Numbered from the stretch's first letter, positions 36,946 through 45,943 are shown. The stretch: DNA of 64,000 bases from Fusibacter ferrireducens (GCF_015352425.1 NZ_JADKNH010000008.1:186001-250000), one strand, 5' to 3'. Notes: a model not told the origin generated them from the letters alone. Program-made: numbers and translations.

Positions 36946-38040
36946 TTAATATAAAATTGACTTTTCAGTTTCCTTGTCAAAGAAATGTAATTTATTAGAA
37001 TCAAACGAAACTGATATTTCTTGGTTGAATTCCAAATCTACATTGCTATCTTCTTTAGCGATATACTGTTTGCCTTTGTATGTGAAGTATACATTTAAAT
37101 CACTGCCTAGTAATTCAGTAACTTCAACTCTAACTTTGAGGCCTTTACCAGAAGCTTCAACTTTAATATCCTCTGGTCTAACGCCTAGTACAATATCCTT
37201 GCCAATATAGCCATTTGTTTTTACCATTTTAGCTGCATCAGAAGCAAGGTCAATTTCAGTACCATCTATCTCTGCAACCACCTTACCGTCTTTTTCAACG
37301 AGTTTGCCATCCATAAAGTTCATTTGAGGTGCACCAATAAAGCCGGCAACAAAGATATTTGCTGGATGATTATAGATTGTCTTTGGTTCTGCAACTTGTT
37401 GAATATTCCCTTCGTTCATAACACAGATTCTTGTACCCATTGTCATGGCCTCTGTTTGATCATGCGTTACATAGATAAAAGTCGTTTGAAGATCTTTATG
37501 CAATTTAATGAGCTCAGCTCTCATTTGAACCCTTAATTTAGCATCTAAGTTTGAAAGCGGCTCATCCATAAGAAATACTTCTGGCTTTCTTACAATGGCA
37601 CGACCAAGAGCAACCCTTTGTCTCTGACCACCTGATAATTGTTTTGGCTTACGATCCAAAAGCGCTTCTATACCTAAAATTTTAGCGGCTTTCTCAATAC
37701 GCTCTTTGATTTCTGTTTTAGGTGTTTTTTGAAGCTTTAGTCCAAACGCCATGTTGTCATAAACAGTCATATGCGGATATAAAGCATAGTTTTGAAATAC
37801 CATTGCAATATTTCTATCTTTTGGTGCAACATCGTTAACGATTCTATCGCCAATACTCATCTCGCCTTCAGTAATTTCCTCAAGTCCAGCAACCATTCTC
37901 AAAGTTGTCGTCTTACCACATCCTGACGGACCTACTAAGATCATAAATTCTTTATCTGCGACTTCAAGATCAATGCCCTTTACAGCCTGAAAACCGTTTT
38001 CATATGTCTTTCTGATACTCTTTAGTGTTACGTTAGCCAT
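36946..38040 (-). CDS. ABC sugar transporter ATPase, MsmX/UgpC type
   Basis: 364 residues from the ATG at 38040, chosen for GGAGG five bases upstream. Walker A GPSGCGKTT, Q-loop, signature LSGGQRQRVALGRAIV, Walker B FLMDEPL, His switch VTHDQTEA, then a C-terminal TOBE/OB regulatory domain (about 235-360). It is an orphan: no permease or binding protein is near. In Firmicutes such a single ATPase (MsmX, MsmK) serves several carbohydrate importers, which is the likely role here. Confidence 0.93.
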   Translation of the reverse strand: MANVTLKSIRKTYENGFQAVKGIDLEVADKEFMILVGPSGCGKTTTLRMVAGLEEITEGEMSIGDRIVNDVAPKDRNIAMVFQNYALYPHMTVYDNMAFGLKLQKTPKTEIKERIEKAAKILGIEALLDRKPKQLSGGQRQRVALGRAIVRKPEVFLMDEPLSNLDAKLRVQMRAELIKLHKDLQTTFIYVTHDQTEAMTMGTRICVMNEGNIQQVAEPKTIYNHPANIFVAGFIGAPQMNFMDGKLVEKDGKVVAEIDGTEIDLASDAAKMVKTNGYIGKDIVLGVRPEDIKVEASGKGLKVRVEVTELLGSDLNVYFTYKGKQYIAKEDSNVDLEFNQEISVSFDSNKLHFFDKETEKSILY

Positions 38041-38167
38041 GTTATCCTCCAATTAAAACTTTATCTTCTCATATTTACAGCACGTCTATTTACTATCCTC
38101 ATTATATCGAAACCTCCAATAAAATGATATTGGAGGTCTTTACAAATTTTTTTGTGTAATTTGTACA

Positions 38168-39154
38168 CTATAAAATCTGTTGAACGGCATAGAGTAAAAA
38201 TCCCAAGATATAAATAGACGAAAATAACACAAAATTCTTCACCGCTAATATAAAAGTATTTGATTTAACAGGGTGCTCCACAAACTCCCATGACTTAGCT
38301 CTAACAACTGGAAATGTTGCAAGTGATGCTACCTGTATAGGTGGCAATGCATCTATCATAATGCCCAGAACAATTGATGCATAAGCACCGTAAACTGCCC
38401 AAAGATAGAGTTTTGTCGCCTGCTGTTCCCCTATTAATATAGGGAGTGTCATGCGCTTATTGATTTCATCCTCTGCCATATCACAAGTGTTATTTGCAAG
38501 CATTATGTTGGAAATTAAAAACATCATCGGCAGCCCTACTACAACAATATTTATGATCTCCCGCCAATTTAAAAAAATAACGGCCTCATTTAGAGTAAGC
38601 TTATAGGTTACAATGCCAAGCGGTACAATGTGAATATATGTGGATAAACCCACAATAACAATGCCCATAAAAAAGCCACTTACGGCCTCGCCTAATGGTG
38701 TTCTAGAAATTGGAACAGGACCAAAAGAATATAGAAGGCCTACTAAAAATGAAAACATGCCAATCCAAAGGACAATCCAATCTGTTTGAACAGCCAATAT
38801 GACACCTAAAAAAGTGGCTCCTGAAACGAGTGCAATAATAACAGCTTTTGCATGTTCTTCAGTGTAAAGCGCTTTAGAGATGGGATTGTGCGCATCATAG
38901 TGAAAGCCCTCTTTCAAAACAGCTTTTTTATAATCCATATAGTGATTGCCGGTTGTCGTTGCCATATCAATCATCAATAGAGAAAAAAACATCAAGAGTG
39001 CATTTGCAAGATTAAACATATGATAACGCGTGATCGCATATAGTGTCCCTACAAAAAAAGGAAAAACACTTGCCGCTTTCGTTCTAATTTCAACAAGGTC
39101 CAGAAATGATTTGAGTTTTTCAAATTTGATTTTTTCCAGTTGTAACTTTTTCAT
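38168..39154 (-). CDS. UbiA/MenA-family prenyltransferase
   Basis: 328 residues, about eight membrane segments. The two Asp-rich motifs of the UbiA superfamily are present: NHYMDYKKA (NxxxD) and NNTCDMAEDEINKRMTLP (DxxxD). Length and motifs are closest to MenA (1,4-dihydroxy-2-naphthoate polyprenyltransferase), which attaches a polyprenyl chain to a quinone ring. No other menaquinone gene is in the window, so the acceptor is uncertain. Its upstream region carries many short tandem repeats. Confidence 0.82.
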   Translation of the reverse strand: MKKLQLEKIKFEKLKSFLDLVEIRTKAASVFPFFVGTLYAITRYHMFNLANALLMFFSLLMIDMATTTGNHYMDYKKAVLKEGFHYDAHNPISKALYTEEHAKAVIIALVSGATFLGVILAVQTDWIVLWIGMFSFLVGLLYSFGPVPISRTPLGEAVSGFFMGIVIVGLSTYIHIVPLGIVTYKLTLNEAVIFLNWREIINIVVVGLPMMFLISNIMLANNTCDMAEDEINKRMTLPILIGEQQATKLYLWAVYGAYASIVLGIMIDALPPIQVASLATFPVVRAKSWEFVEHPVKSNTFILAVKNFVLFSSIYILGFLLYAVQQIL

Positions 39155-39234
39155 GCGAACCTCCTCTTTTAACTTCTACCTTATTTTCTACTCTTTTTCT
39201 TTTTCATAACGAGTTCTTCTTTTACAACCGTTTT

Positions 39235-39422
39235 CTCACTTATAACCTTTAACTCATTTATGCCCTTTGTCTCATTTATACCCTTCATTTCAAATACAAC
39301 CAACTAATTTTGGTAATTTCCTTTTGCCGAGAATATCCCTAAGCATCATATATACTTTAAGCATATGTATGTTACTTTTCATGTGTTGCTTTTTTATGTT
39401 TTGCTTTTCATGTGTTGCTTTT
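39235..39422. repeat. Short tandem and direct repeats between MenA-like and YitT-like genes
   Basis: About three imperfect 18-19-bp units (CTCACTTATAACCTTTA, CTCATTTATGCCCTTTGT, CTCATTTATACCCTTCAT) at 39235-39289, then CTTTTCATGTGTTGCTTTT twice (39375-39393 and 39404-39422). They fill a 351-base gap that otherwise holds only promoters. Confidence 0.75.
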
Positions 39423-39505
39423 ATACTTAAGGCTCTCTATAATGGGTATAGTCTCTATATAAACTTAAAAAATTCTATCATGAGAATACTAAAATGGAGG
39501 AAGCC

Positions 39506-40345
39506 ATGCGTCTTATTAGAGAGTATTTTATGACCACACTGGGTGTGATTGTTGTTGCTATCGGTATTTGTTTTTTCCTTATACCAGCCAATCTTGCCAC
39601 AGGTGGTATCACTGGACTTGCAATGGTGATTAATCACCTGATGCCAAGTATTTCAATTGGTGTTATTCTTTTATTTCTAAATATTATCCTATTCGCAGTG
39701 GGGTTTATTGCCATAGGTCCCCAATTTGGTGCAAAGACAATCTATGCTAGTTTTCTGCTCACTGGTGTTATCTACATTTTCGATACCTTCTTTAAACTAT
39801 CCGGTCCAATGGCTGATGACTTGCTCGTCAACCTTATTGTTGGCATTTTGATACAAGGCATTGGCTTGGGAATTGTCTTTAATCAAAATGCTTCAACTGG
39901 TGGTACAGATATTATTGCAAAAGTGCTGAATAAGTTTATGCACTTCGATATTGGCAAATCTCTTTTGATGGCCGATTTTGTAGTTGTGATTTTAGCGGGA
40001 TTGACTTTTGGCCTCAACTTAGGGATTTATGCCTTTTTAGGTATCGTTTTCAACGGCGTCATTATTGACAATGTCATTGAAGGCTTCTCCATAAAAGTGA
40101 GTGTCTCCATCATTTCAAAAGAATCCGATCAAATTCAAAAATATATTGTTGAAATTATTGAGAGAGGTGCTACAATATATACGGCGAAAGGTGCTTATAC
40201 GATGTCCAATAAGGAAATTATCACTTCTGTTATGAGTAAAAAAGAGTTTATCCGACTCAAACGTTTTATAAAAGAAATTGATAAAGATGCTTTTGTGATG
40301 ATTTCCAATGTGCGCGAAGTGCTTGGCGAAGGTTTTTACAGTTAA
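39506..40345 (+). CDS. YitT family membrane protein
   Basis: 279 residues from the ATG at 39506; GGAGG lies seven bases before it, within a longer reading frame. Five or six membrane segments (YitT_membrane domain, GGITGLAMVINHLMPSI, NQNASTGGTDIIAKVLNKF) and a C-terminal DUF2179 domain (about 195-275, KESDQIQKYIVEII, ATIYTAKGAY). The function of YitT proteins is not settled. The lipoprotein gene follows 22 bases later and may be co-transcribed. Confidence 0.9.
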   Translation: MRLIREYFMTTLGVIVVAIGICFFLIPANLATGGITGLAMVINHLMPSISIGVILLFLNIILFAVGFIAIGPQFGAKTIYASFLLTGVIYIFDTFFKLSGPMADDLLVNLIVGILIQGIGLGIVFNQNASTGGTDIIAKVLNKFMHFDIGKSLLMADFVVVILAGLTFGLNLGIYAFLGIVFNGVIIDNVIEGFSIKVSVSIISKESDQIQKYIVEIIERGATIYTAKGAYTMSNKEIITSVMSKKEFIRLKRFIKEIDKDAFVMISNVREVLGEGFYS

Positions 40346-40367
40346 TTTCAAATACGAGAGGTGCTCT

Positions 40368-41453
40368 ATGCGCAAGTTTGATTTTGTTATACTATTGAGT
40401 CTGTTTATGTTATCTAGTCTTCTCATATTATCAGGTTGTTCTAATACCTCTGAGACCGGAAAAAGTGTAATTTCAAGCGAGAATACGCCAGTCTCTGCGA
40501 ATGCATCCAACACCTCAAATAAAACAGATGCATCCAGTGCGTCAGACGCTTCTGAAATAGATGCTCAAGCTTCTGACGCGAGTAGCCACGATGAGACCTA
40601 TGCCGTTTTTATGAGTAAATCCCCTAGTTTAGCCGATCTTGCAATTTATGTGGATACTCATGTGTCCTCTGCTTCTTCGGAGCTTGCAAATCAAATGTTA
40701 CAAGATTGGATTGTGATGCTGGATTTATCCTCTTCTGAACGTGATACGGTTTTTTATGGTGGCGATTCAGAACTCTATTATAATGAACTTGCCAGCGTTG
40801 CAAGTTCACTGTATACAACTTATGGTTCAACACTTTTTATGGGCAGTCAGAAAGAAGACGTTGCAGCAAAGATTAAGAATCCCGATGTTCAGAATTATCT
40901 CTACGCACTTTACAAGGAAGGCTACGGCTTAACGTCCTCTGAGGGCTTATTTTATGCTTATCCAGATTATATTTATATATTAGAACACTATGGACTATAC
41001 GCTTCTAAATCGCTAAATCAATACCTTAATGTCTTGGTAACTGAGATTCAGGAACCTCTTTTTGCTGAGGAGACACTCAATGTTTCTGTTGAAACACTCT
41101 TCGAGAGAACTTATTACTATGAAACATTATTTGCCAACACGCCAGACCTCCACGAAAAGCTCCGCATCAATTTGGCGAGTCTTTTAAATATGTGCTACTA
41201 CAGACTTCTTGTGCCATCCTCTTATGATATGCTCGATGATGAACATAGAGTATCTGAGTCGCTTAAGACATTTTATCAAGCTGGTGCAAATCATACCGAG
41301 ACACCTGTTACAGCTGCTTTATGCAAGGAAATGCTCGCTTTCTTTGATGAAAAAAATAATGTTCTAAATGTATTTGATGATCCTAGCATCTATGATCATG
41401 CAAACCAATATTTTGAGGATGCATTAGGAAATTCACTCCACATCGGGGAGTGA
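40368..41453 (+). CDS. Lipoprotein of unknown function
   Basis: 361 residues from the ATG at 40368, which has GAGAGGTG upstream. Lipobox LSGC at about residue 25, then about 60 residues of low-complexity Ser/Ala/Asp/Thr sequence (a surface linker), then a mostly helical domain with many Tyr and Leu (ELYYNELASVASSLYTTYG). Not recognised. The linker and lipobox place it outside the membrane. It is probably in an operon with the YitT-like gene. Confidence 0.75.
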   Translation: MRKFDFVILLSLFMLSSLLILSGCSNTSETGKSVISSENTPVSANASNTSNKTDASSASDASEIDAQASDASSHDETYAVFMSKSPSLADLAIYVDTHVSSASSELANQMLQDWIVMLDLSSSERDTVFYGGDSELYYNELASVASSLYTTYGSTLFMGSQKEDVAAKIKNPDVQNYLYALYKEGYGLTSSEGLFYAYPDYIYILEHYGLYASKSLNQYLNVLVTEIQEPLFAEETLNVSVETLFERTYYYETLFANTPDLHEKLRINLASLLNMCYYRLLVPSSYDMLDDEHRVSESLKTFYQAGANHTETPVTAALCKEMLAFFDEKNNVLNVFDDPSIYDHANQYFEDALGNSLHIGE

Positions 41454-41523
41454 TTTGGATAGCATATCTTAAATCTTATTTTATGGAATGTTTATAATAA
41501 ATAATGCATACATCATTTTATAC

Positions 41524-41552
41524 TTTACAAAATAGTGAATATCTTTTATAAT
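41524..41552 (+). promoter_or_regulatory. Promoter of the tRNA-Thr gene
   Basis: TTTACA (41524-41529), 17-bp spacer and TATAAT (41547-41552), ending 12 bases before the tRNA. Confidence 0.82.
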
Positions 41553-41564
41553 GTATGAGGATGT

Positions 41565-41640
41565 GCCGTCTTAGCTCAGCAGGTAGAGCAACGCCATGGT
41601 AAGGCGTAGGTCGAGAGTTCAAATCTCTTAGTCGGCTCCA
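41565..41640 (+). tRNA. tRNA-Thr (anticodon GGT)
   Basis: 76 bases that fold as a cloverleaf: acceptor GCCGTCT / AGTCGGC (one U-U mismatch), D arm with AGCTCAGCAGGTAGAGC, anticodon stem ACGCC / GGCGT around loop ATGGTAA (anticodon GGT, reads ACC and ACT), T arm GAGAG-TTCAAAT-CTCTT. The CCA end is encoded. It is a single tRNA with its own promoter and terminator. Confidence 0.95.
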
Positions 41641-41652
41641 TTTAAATAAAGG

Positions 41653-41681
41653 GCTTCTAGCGATTCGCTAGGAGCTTTTTT
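41653..41681 (+). terminator. Terminator after tRNA-Thr
   Basis: GCTTCTAGCG / CGCTAGGAGC with a 3-base loop and six T, 12 bases after the tRNA. Confidence 0.92.
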
Positions 41682-41792
41682 ATACCCTAAAATTAGGATT
41701 CATAGACACTGGATCTTCAGAACAAATTGTTTGCATAAAGAAGTTTACTACCGTTATAAATTCTAGTAAATTTTAATGATTTGAAATCAAGT

Positions 41793-41820
41793 AAAAGGGG
41801 CTGTCATTCCGGACAGCCCC
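41793..41820 (-). terminator. Strong hairpin downstream of the zinc-ribbon gene
   Basis: GGGGCTGTC / GACAGCCCC, a perfect 9-bp stem with a 6-base loop, followed by TTTT on the minus strand. It probably ends transcription from the 41.9-43 kb minus-strand genes. Confidence 0.75.
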
Positions 41821-41928
41821 ATGTTTATAAGTATTTTGTGAACTCATTATTCTCTAAATATCAAATATATCCTTTTCCCATAAGTATATTATTGAAAAAA
41901 TGAAAAACCAAACTATATGTTTAAGCCA

Positions 41929-42225
41929 TCATTTCAATCGGACTTTGCAATATGGACAATGCGTTGGATTAATTACATACCGATTGAACCATCGATGACA
42001 ATTCGGACATCTTCTTATTACATAATAAAAAAATAACATACATACAATAAATATTATCAAGAGTCTTTGAAAAATAAATCCCCAAAATATATTGTCTTCT
42101 GTTAATAATATTGCTACAACAAGAAAGGGCAATATTATTATACTGCTCACTATGCAAATAGAATTAAGTTTCTGAATTTTAGCATATTTTTTAATTATTT
42201 GCTCTTCATTTTTATTTGTATTCAT
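41929..42225 (-). CDS. Small membrane protein with C-terminal zinc ribbon
   Basis: 98 residues. Two hydrophobic segments (about 20-42, 48-70) and a cytoplasmic tail with two CxxC pairs (CPNCHRWFNRYVINPTHC...), a zinc ribbon. Not recognised beyond that. It begins with a weak site (GAGAGGTT) and ends before a strong hairpin. It follows the 269-residue secreted protein by 45 bases. Confidence 0.65.
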   Translation of the reverse strand: MNTNKNEEQIIKKYAKIQKLNSICIVSSIIILPFLVVAILLTEDNIFWGFIFQRLLIIFIVCMLFFYYVIRRCPNCHRWFNRYVINPTHCPYCKVRLK

Positions 42226-42269
42226 ATTAACCTCTCAAAATACTATTGAAAAACACTTCATAAAATAAA

Positions 42270-43079
42270 TTAATTCATATATTTTTGAACGTTATGAAAT
42301 TCAGTTCTCGCATTAAATAACTCTGTCGCAGATAAAGAGCCATAGCTAGTTATCTCGGCTGCACTAAAAAAAGAACCTGCTCCAGGTATTGCTTCAAGAG
42401 CTGAAACTACCAATCCAAATAGTTCATATCTATTAATATGACCATCTGAAAGACTATTAATCAATCCGGACACTGCACCCCATGCAGCAACCTGTTGATT
42501 AAGGCCACCACAACTTGCCATTGTATGCTCTAAATAAGAATCCGCATTTTTAACACATCGTTTAAAATCAAAGGCATCACCATATGCCCTATTACTCGAA
42601 TTAATGTAAGGTGTCGTTAATGATTCACCTGGTATTGTTAACTTGAATTGTAACATAGTATATGCACCAGAATATGCAAAAGAATATGCAAAATAGTTAC
42701 TATTGTATGAATCCGAAACTGTATAACTTCTTACTGAATCATTACTTCTTTGTTCATTTAAATCAACTCTAATAATCAAATTATCAGTCATTTTAGATAA
42801 AGCAGGACCTCTCAGGCTATTTGTTGTATTTCCTTTTCCTAACGAATATAAAGAAAGTACATTTGTTTTTTTATTGAGAACTGACTTTGAAACAGTCCCA
42901 TTGTATTCAACAATGGTGACTTTTTCATTGCTGTTATCTATTACAACATTCACTGAATATACTTCCCCATTCTTATCATGTCTTATTTCCTTACTATCTG
43001 CAAAAGACGGACTTAAAACCGTTAGCATTAAGGTAAATGACATAATTAATGATAATATTTTTTTCTGTATCTTTTTCAT
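42270..43079 (-). CDS. Secreted protein of unknown function
   Basis: 269 residues. Signal peptide ending near residue 27 (SPSFADS). The middle (30-140) looks beta-rich with Tyr-aromatic runs (YNSNYFAYSFAYSGAYTM); the C-terminal 70 residues are a hydrophobic helical region (WGAVSGLINSL, LFGLVVSALEAIPGAGSFF) with a single conserved-looking Cys-Gly-Gly. AAGGAG is eight bases before the ATG. The last part resembles a membrane-active or bacteriocin-like helix bundle, but no known family was recognised. Confidence 0.65.
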   Translation of the reverse strand: MKKIQKKILSLIMSFTLMLTVLSPSFADSKEIRHDKNGEVYSVNVVIDNSNEKVTIVEYNGTVSKSVLNKKTNVLSLYSLGKGNTTNSLRGPALSKMTDNLIIRVDLNEQRSNDSVRSYTVSDSYNSNYFAYSFAYSGAYTMLQFKLTIPGESLTTPYINSSNRAYGDAFDFKRCVKNADSYLEHTMASCGGLNQQVAAWGAVSGLINSLSDGHINRYELFGLVVSALEAIPGAGSFFSAAEITSYGSLSATELFNARTEFHNVQKYMN

Positions 43080-43589
43080 AACTGTTTCTCCTTATAAATT
43101 ATAATTAGATGTATGTACATACGGCCAATACAAATATACCATTTTATTTCTAATATGTAAATATATATATTTTTTTTAAAATTAACATTCATACCCTAAA
43201 AAAATGGTATCTTAGTTCTTCAATGTTTACAATAGATTAGGCCTATTTGGAACGATTGACGTCCTATTTAGTATTTTTATTTAATATAATTACTCATTTT
43301 ACATTTTGAGGAATTTATTTTTTTTAATCTACTTGAAAAATAAAATTTAATCTAAAAGCGTTAGATAAACTCTATGTTATATTTCATGTCTTCATTCATC
43401 CTGCTCTTTCATACATGCCGAAAATGGTGTACACTTAAAAGCGATTAGTATAATGATAATCCATTTCGATATTTAAGCTCAGACCACTAAAAGAATTTAT
43501 ACTAATCTCATCAAAAGGCAAAGTTGACGTCCTATTCAATAAGAAGTCACTTATTCAAATAACAAATCACAACAAAGGAGTTTCCACAA
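43080..43589. other. 510-base AT-rich gap with repeated short motifs
   Basis: No gene seen. TTGACGTCCTATT is found at 43256-43268 and again at 43524-43536. AATAACAAATCA precedes the 43590 gene (43558-43569) and again the nuclease gene (44014-44025). These look like shared control sites of the two plus-strand genes, but no clean promoter was found. Confidence 0.55.
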
Positions 43590-43892
43590 ATGATCCAGAT
43601 TATCGAAAAAAAACCTTATTCTGCACCTACTATCATAGAATTTGAAGCCAAATGTATCACTGATTTAGAACGTACATTTGAAACCAATTACACCCAACAG
43701 CGTATAAGTGCTGATCTCTATTTACTCGCTAAAACCGATGAGGATTATGAAGAAACCAATCTTATTTTGGGCGATCAAGTCATCTCTGGTACGGTTTATG
43801 TCGTAAAAGGCACTCCTTCGGAGCTCACTAGCGTCACAACGGAAGACTTAGTCACTTTTAAATCATTGGCCAGATTTATTGAATTCAACTGA
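43590..43892 (+). CDS. Small protein of unknown function
   Basis: 100 residues, no signal peptide, not recognised. AAGGAG lies eleven bases before the ATG. The sequence is acidic in the middle (KTDEDYEETN) and looks like a small alpha/beta domain. A perfect terminator follows, so it is monocistronic. A shared 12-base upstream motif links it to the nuclease gene 150 bases downstream. Confidence 0.65.
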   Translation: MIQIIEKKPYSAPTIIEFEAKCITDLERTFETNYTQQRISADLYLLAKTDEDYEETNLILGDQVISGTVYVVKGTPSELTSVTTEDLVTFKSLARFIEFN

Positions 43893-43948
43893 ATTTCACT
43901 CTGTGGCAAATTAACGATGCTCTATCCTTTTATAAAATCAAAACGCCA

Positions 43949-43977
43949 GTTTCTAGAATATATCTAGAAACTTTTTA
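43949..43977 (+). terminator. Terminator after the 100-residue gene
   Basis: AGTTTCTAGA / TCTAGAAACT, a perfect 10-bp stem with a 5-base loop, followed by TTTT. Confidence 0.9.
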
Positions 43978-44042
43978 ATGCTACAAAAACACGAAATGTG
44001 TGCAAAGACTTAAAATAACAAATCATAAAGGACCATATAAAT

Positions 44043-44933
44043 ATGAAAAAAACACTCCGCTGGACAAGTTTAATCACTACTATTATCATCCTTATCATCA
44101 CATTTTTGAGCAATACAACTGACTTAAATACTTTCTTGATCTTTTCAAATGCAACACCCAGTAATTATGATGCCGTTCAAATAGAGATTATGTCGGATAA
44201 CATCATATTCAACGGCAAATCCTACGAGATAGTCGAAGTGGAAGGCGGTGATCAATCTGGCTCTAGACTTCCCAATGTTGCTGTGGATATTGGATTTGGA
44301 GACAGACAATACTGGGGATTTACAAATGAGTACAGCCAGCTTGTCTATGTATATGCCAATCAAATCGTTCTTCAAAACGACAGAACTGAAGCCGTACTCT
44401 CCACAGGGAGATACTACAGTGATGAAGCAAGAGTCCCAGGTACAGAACGGCCATACCTTGATCAGGGACATGTCATAGCCGATAGTCTCGGCGGTGTTTC
44501 AAATGCCTATAACATAACACCCCAAGACAGTACATTAAACCGACATGGTGATCAAGCCTATATGGAAAAGACAATCCGTGATGCAAACGGATGCGTTGAT
44601 TTTTACGCTTCGATTACCTATCCCAATCATTCAACACAAATTCCTTCTCAATATAAGATTCAATACCAACTCAAAGGTCGAAAAATTGTAGATGAATTTA
44701 AAAATGTAGATCCAGATGAAGCAAACCGTTTGCTTAACTCTGAAAGCAATGATCCCCAACAAACAGATTCATTTGATGAACAAGCAGAGCTTAAAAAAAT
44801 AGATGTCAATCAAAATGGTATCGTTTCAATTGCCGAAGCACAAGCAGCAGGTTATAAAATGCCTATTTATGCTGACCACTGGCTATATATATATATGACG
44901 GATGCTGATGGTGATGGGAAAGTAGGCAAATAA
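44043..44933 (+). CDS. Secreted DNA/RNA non-specific endonuclease (NucA-like)
   Basis: 296 residues. An N-terminal membrane anchor or uncleaved signal (residues 5-25) precedes a nuclease domain of the DRGH family: DQGHVIADSLGG has the catalytic His, with NITPQDSTLNRHG holding the metal-binding Asn. Such enzymes degrade DNA or RNA outside the cell for nutrition, competence or competition. The C-terminal tail (about 255-296) has two Asp-rich loops (DVNQNGIVSIAEAQ, DADGDGK) like EF-hand or dockerin-type calcium sites. No cognate inhibitor is obvious, though the upstream 100-residue protein is a candidate. Confidence 0.9.
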   Translation: MKKTLRWTSLITTIIILIITFLSNTTDLNTFLIFSNATPSNYDAVQIEIMSDNIIFNGKSYEIVEVEGGDQSGSRLPNVAVDIGFGDRQYWGFTNEYSQLVYVYANQIVLQNDRTEAVLSTGRYYSDEARVPGTERPYLDQGHVIADSLGGVSNAYNITPQDSTLNRHGDQAYMEKTIRDANGCVDFYASITYPNHSTQIPSQYKIQYQLKGRKIVDEFKNVDPDEANRLLNSESNDPQQTDSFDEQAELKKIDVNQNGIVSIAEAQAAGYKMPIYADHWLYIYMTDADGDGKVGK

Positions 44934-45000
44934 TCGCCTTAAACACCTAAAACTGACGTTATTTTCTTCATAAAATTTACTTGAGCATTCAAATGGGCGC

Positions 45001-45028
45001 AAATTGTAATACATTTTTATTACAATTT
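45001..45028. repeat. Perfect 11-bp inverted repeat upstream of a small-membrane-protein cluster
   Basis: AAATTGTAATA / TATTACAATTT with a 6-base loop. It has no T-run after it, so an operator is more likely than a terminator. TATAAT at 45061-45066 lies downstream. Confidence 0.7.
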
Positions 45029-45103
45029 GTACCCATTTATGTTCCGATCCGCCCTTTAATGTATAATAGTTATGATGAAGGAGGTAAAGGACTTACGACT
45101 CAA

Positions 45104-45364
45104 TTGTACAACCATATTGTTGAACATAACCGAGTGTATTCACTAGTTGCGCTTTCTTTAATGGTCTTGAAGCTGGAAATAATCGGCGTGCCTATTTTGT
45201 TAATTCTTCTAATCATTGATTTTAAAGAATCTGAATCTAAGGTAAAATTTATTTTAAGTGCCTTAGTCACTACCCTTATATTAGGCATCGTATTTCTACT
45301 CTTATTTTTCGGAGCACCTGCTCTTGATCATTATCTGTTTACACATCAACTTTACCCTTGCTAA
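45104..45364 (+). CDS. Small membrane protein of unknown function
   Basis: 86 residues if the TTG at 45104 is used; a longer frame reaches back to 44981 but that start lies upstream of the likely promoter TATAAT (45061-45066) and has no site. AAAGGA is eleven bases before the TTG. Two hydrophobic segments (about 18-42 and 52-76) separated by DFKESESK. Not recognised. Confidence 0.5.
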   Translation: MYNHIVEHNRVYSLVALSLMVLKLEIIGVPILLILLIIDFKESESKVKFILSALVTTLILGIVFLLLFFGAPALDHYLFTHQLYPC

Positions 45365-45390
45365 CTTACATATTTTAAAGGAGATTTAGA

Positions 45391-45609
45391 ATGAATACTT
45401 TTGGCATACCGCCCATACACACACCCTTTTTTGTTATGATTTTACCTACTTTGATGCTTATTTTATATTTAGTTTTGATTTTTCTAGCCATCCGTTTTTT
45501 CATTCAATTTGATAGAGCTCAAAAGAAAATTGGTACAATAGAACATGATTTGAAAGAAATAAAAACTTATTTAAATCAAAAGCAATCTGAACATTCTACG
45601 CATATGTAA
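45391..45609 (+). CDS. Small membrane protein with cytoplasmic coiled coil
   Basis: 72 residues. One long hydrophobic segment (about 13-37) and a charged C-terminal helix (FDRAQKKIGTIEHDLKEIKT) likely to form a coiled coil. AAAGGAG is eight bases before the ATG. This resembles the small N-terminal-anchor proteins found in many Gram-positive operons. Not recognised further. Confidence 0.6.
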   Translation: MNTFGIPPIHTPFFVMILPTLMLILYLVLIFLAIRFFIQFDRAQKKIGTIEHDLKEIKTYLNQKQSEHSTHM

Positions 45610-45700
45610 GCAGAACCTTTAGTTTTCATTGGACTTGCTTTCCATTAAAAATATACGATAATTGTATTAGAGATTAGAACATTAATAGGAGGCTCAAGAA

Positions 45701-45943
45701 TTGAACAAGACACAAAGAGAATTTAGACGCAAAATGAAAGAGCTGGAAAAAGAAGGACTTGTAGACAAACAACCTCGTAGAACCCGTAGCATGAGACGTA
45801 CCAGCGGATTAGGTGTTTTGGGCACCCTATTTATCGCTTGGAATCTTTGGGCCATGTGCACGTGGTTTTTTCCTGGATTAGCTTTTAGAATTTCGTATGG
45901 TATTCAGTCCGTTATCCATTTTGTATTCTCCATTTTCCAATAA
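45701..45943 (+). CDS. Small basic membrane protein
   Basis: 80 residues from a TTG start with AGGAGG eight bases upstream. The N-terminal 35 residues are strongly basic (KTQREFRRKMKELEKEG, RRTRSMRRT) and could bind DNA, RNA or the membrane; two hydrophobic segments follow (about 38-55, 62-78). It ends 25 bases before the Card1-like nuclease gene, so the two may be co-translated. Confidence 0.55.
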   Translation: MNKTQREFRRKMKELEKEGLVDKQPRRTRSMRRTSGLGVLGTLFIAWNLWAMCTWFFPGLAFRISYGIQSVIHFVFSIFQ

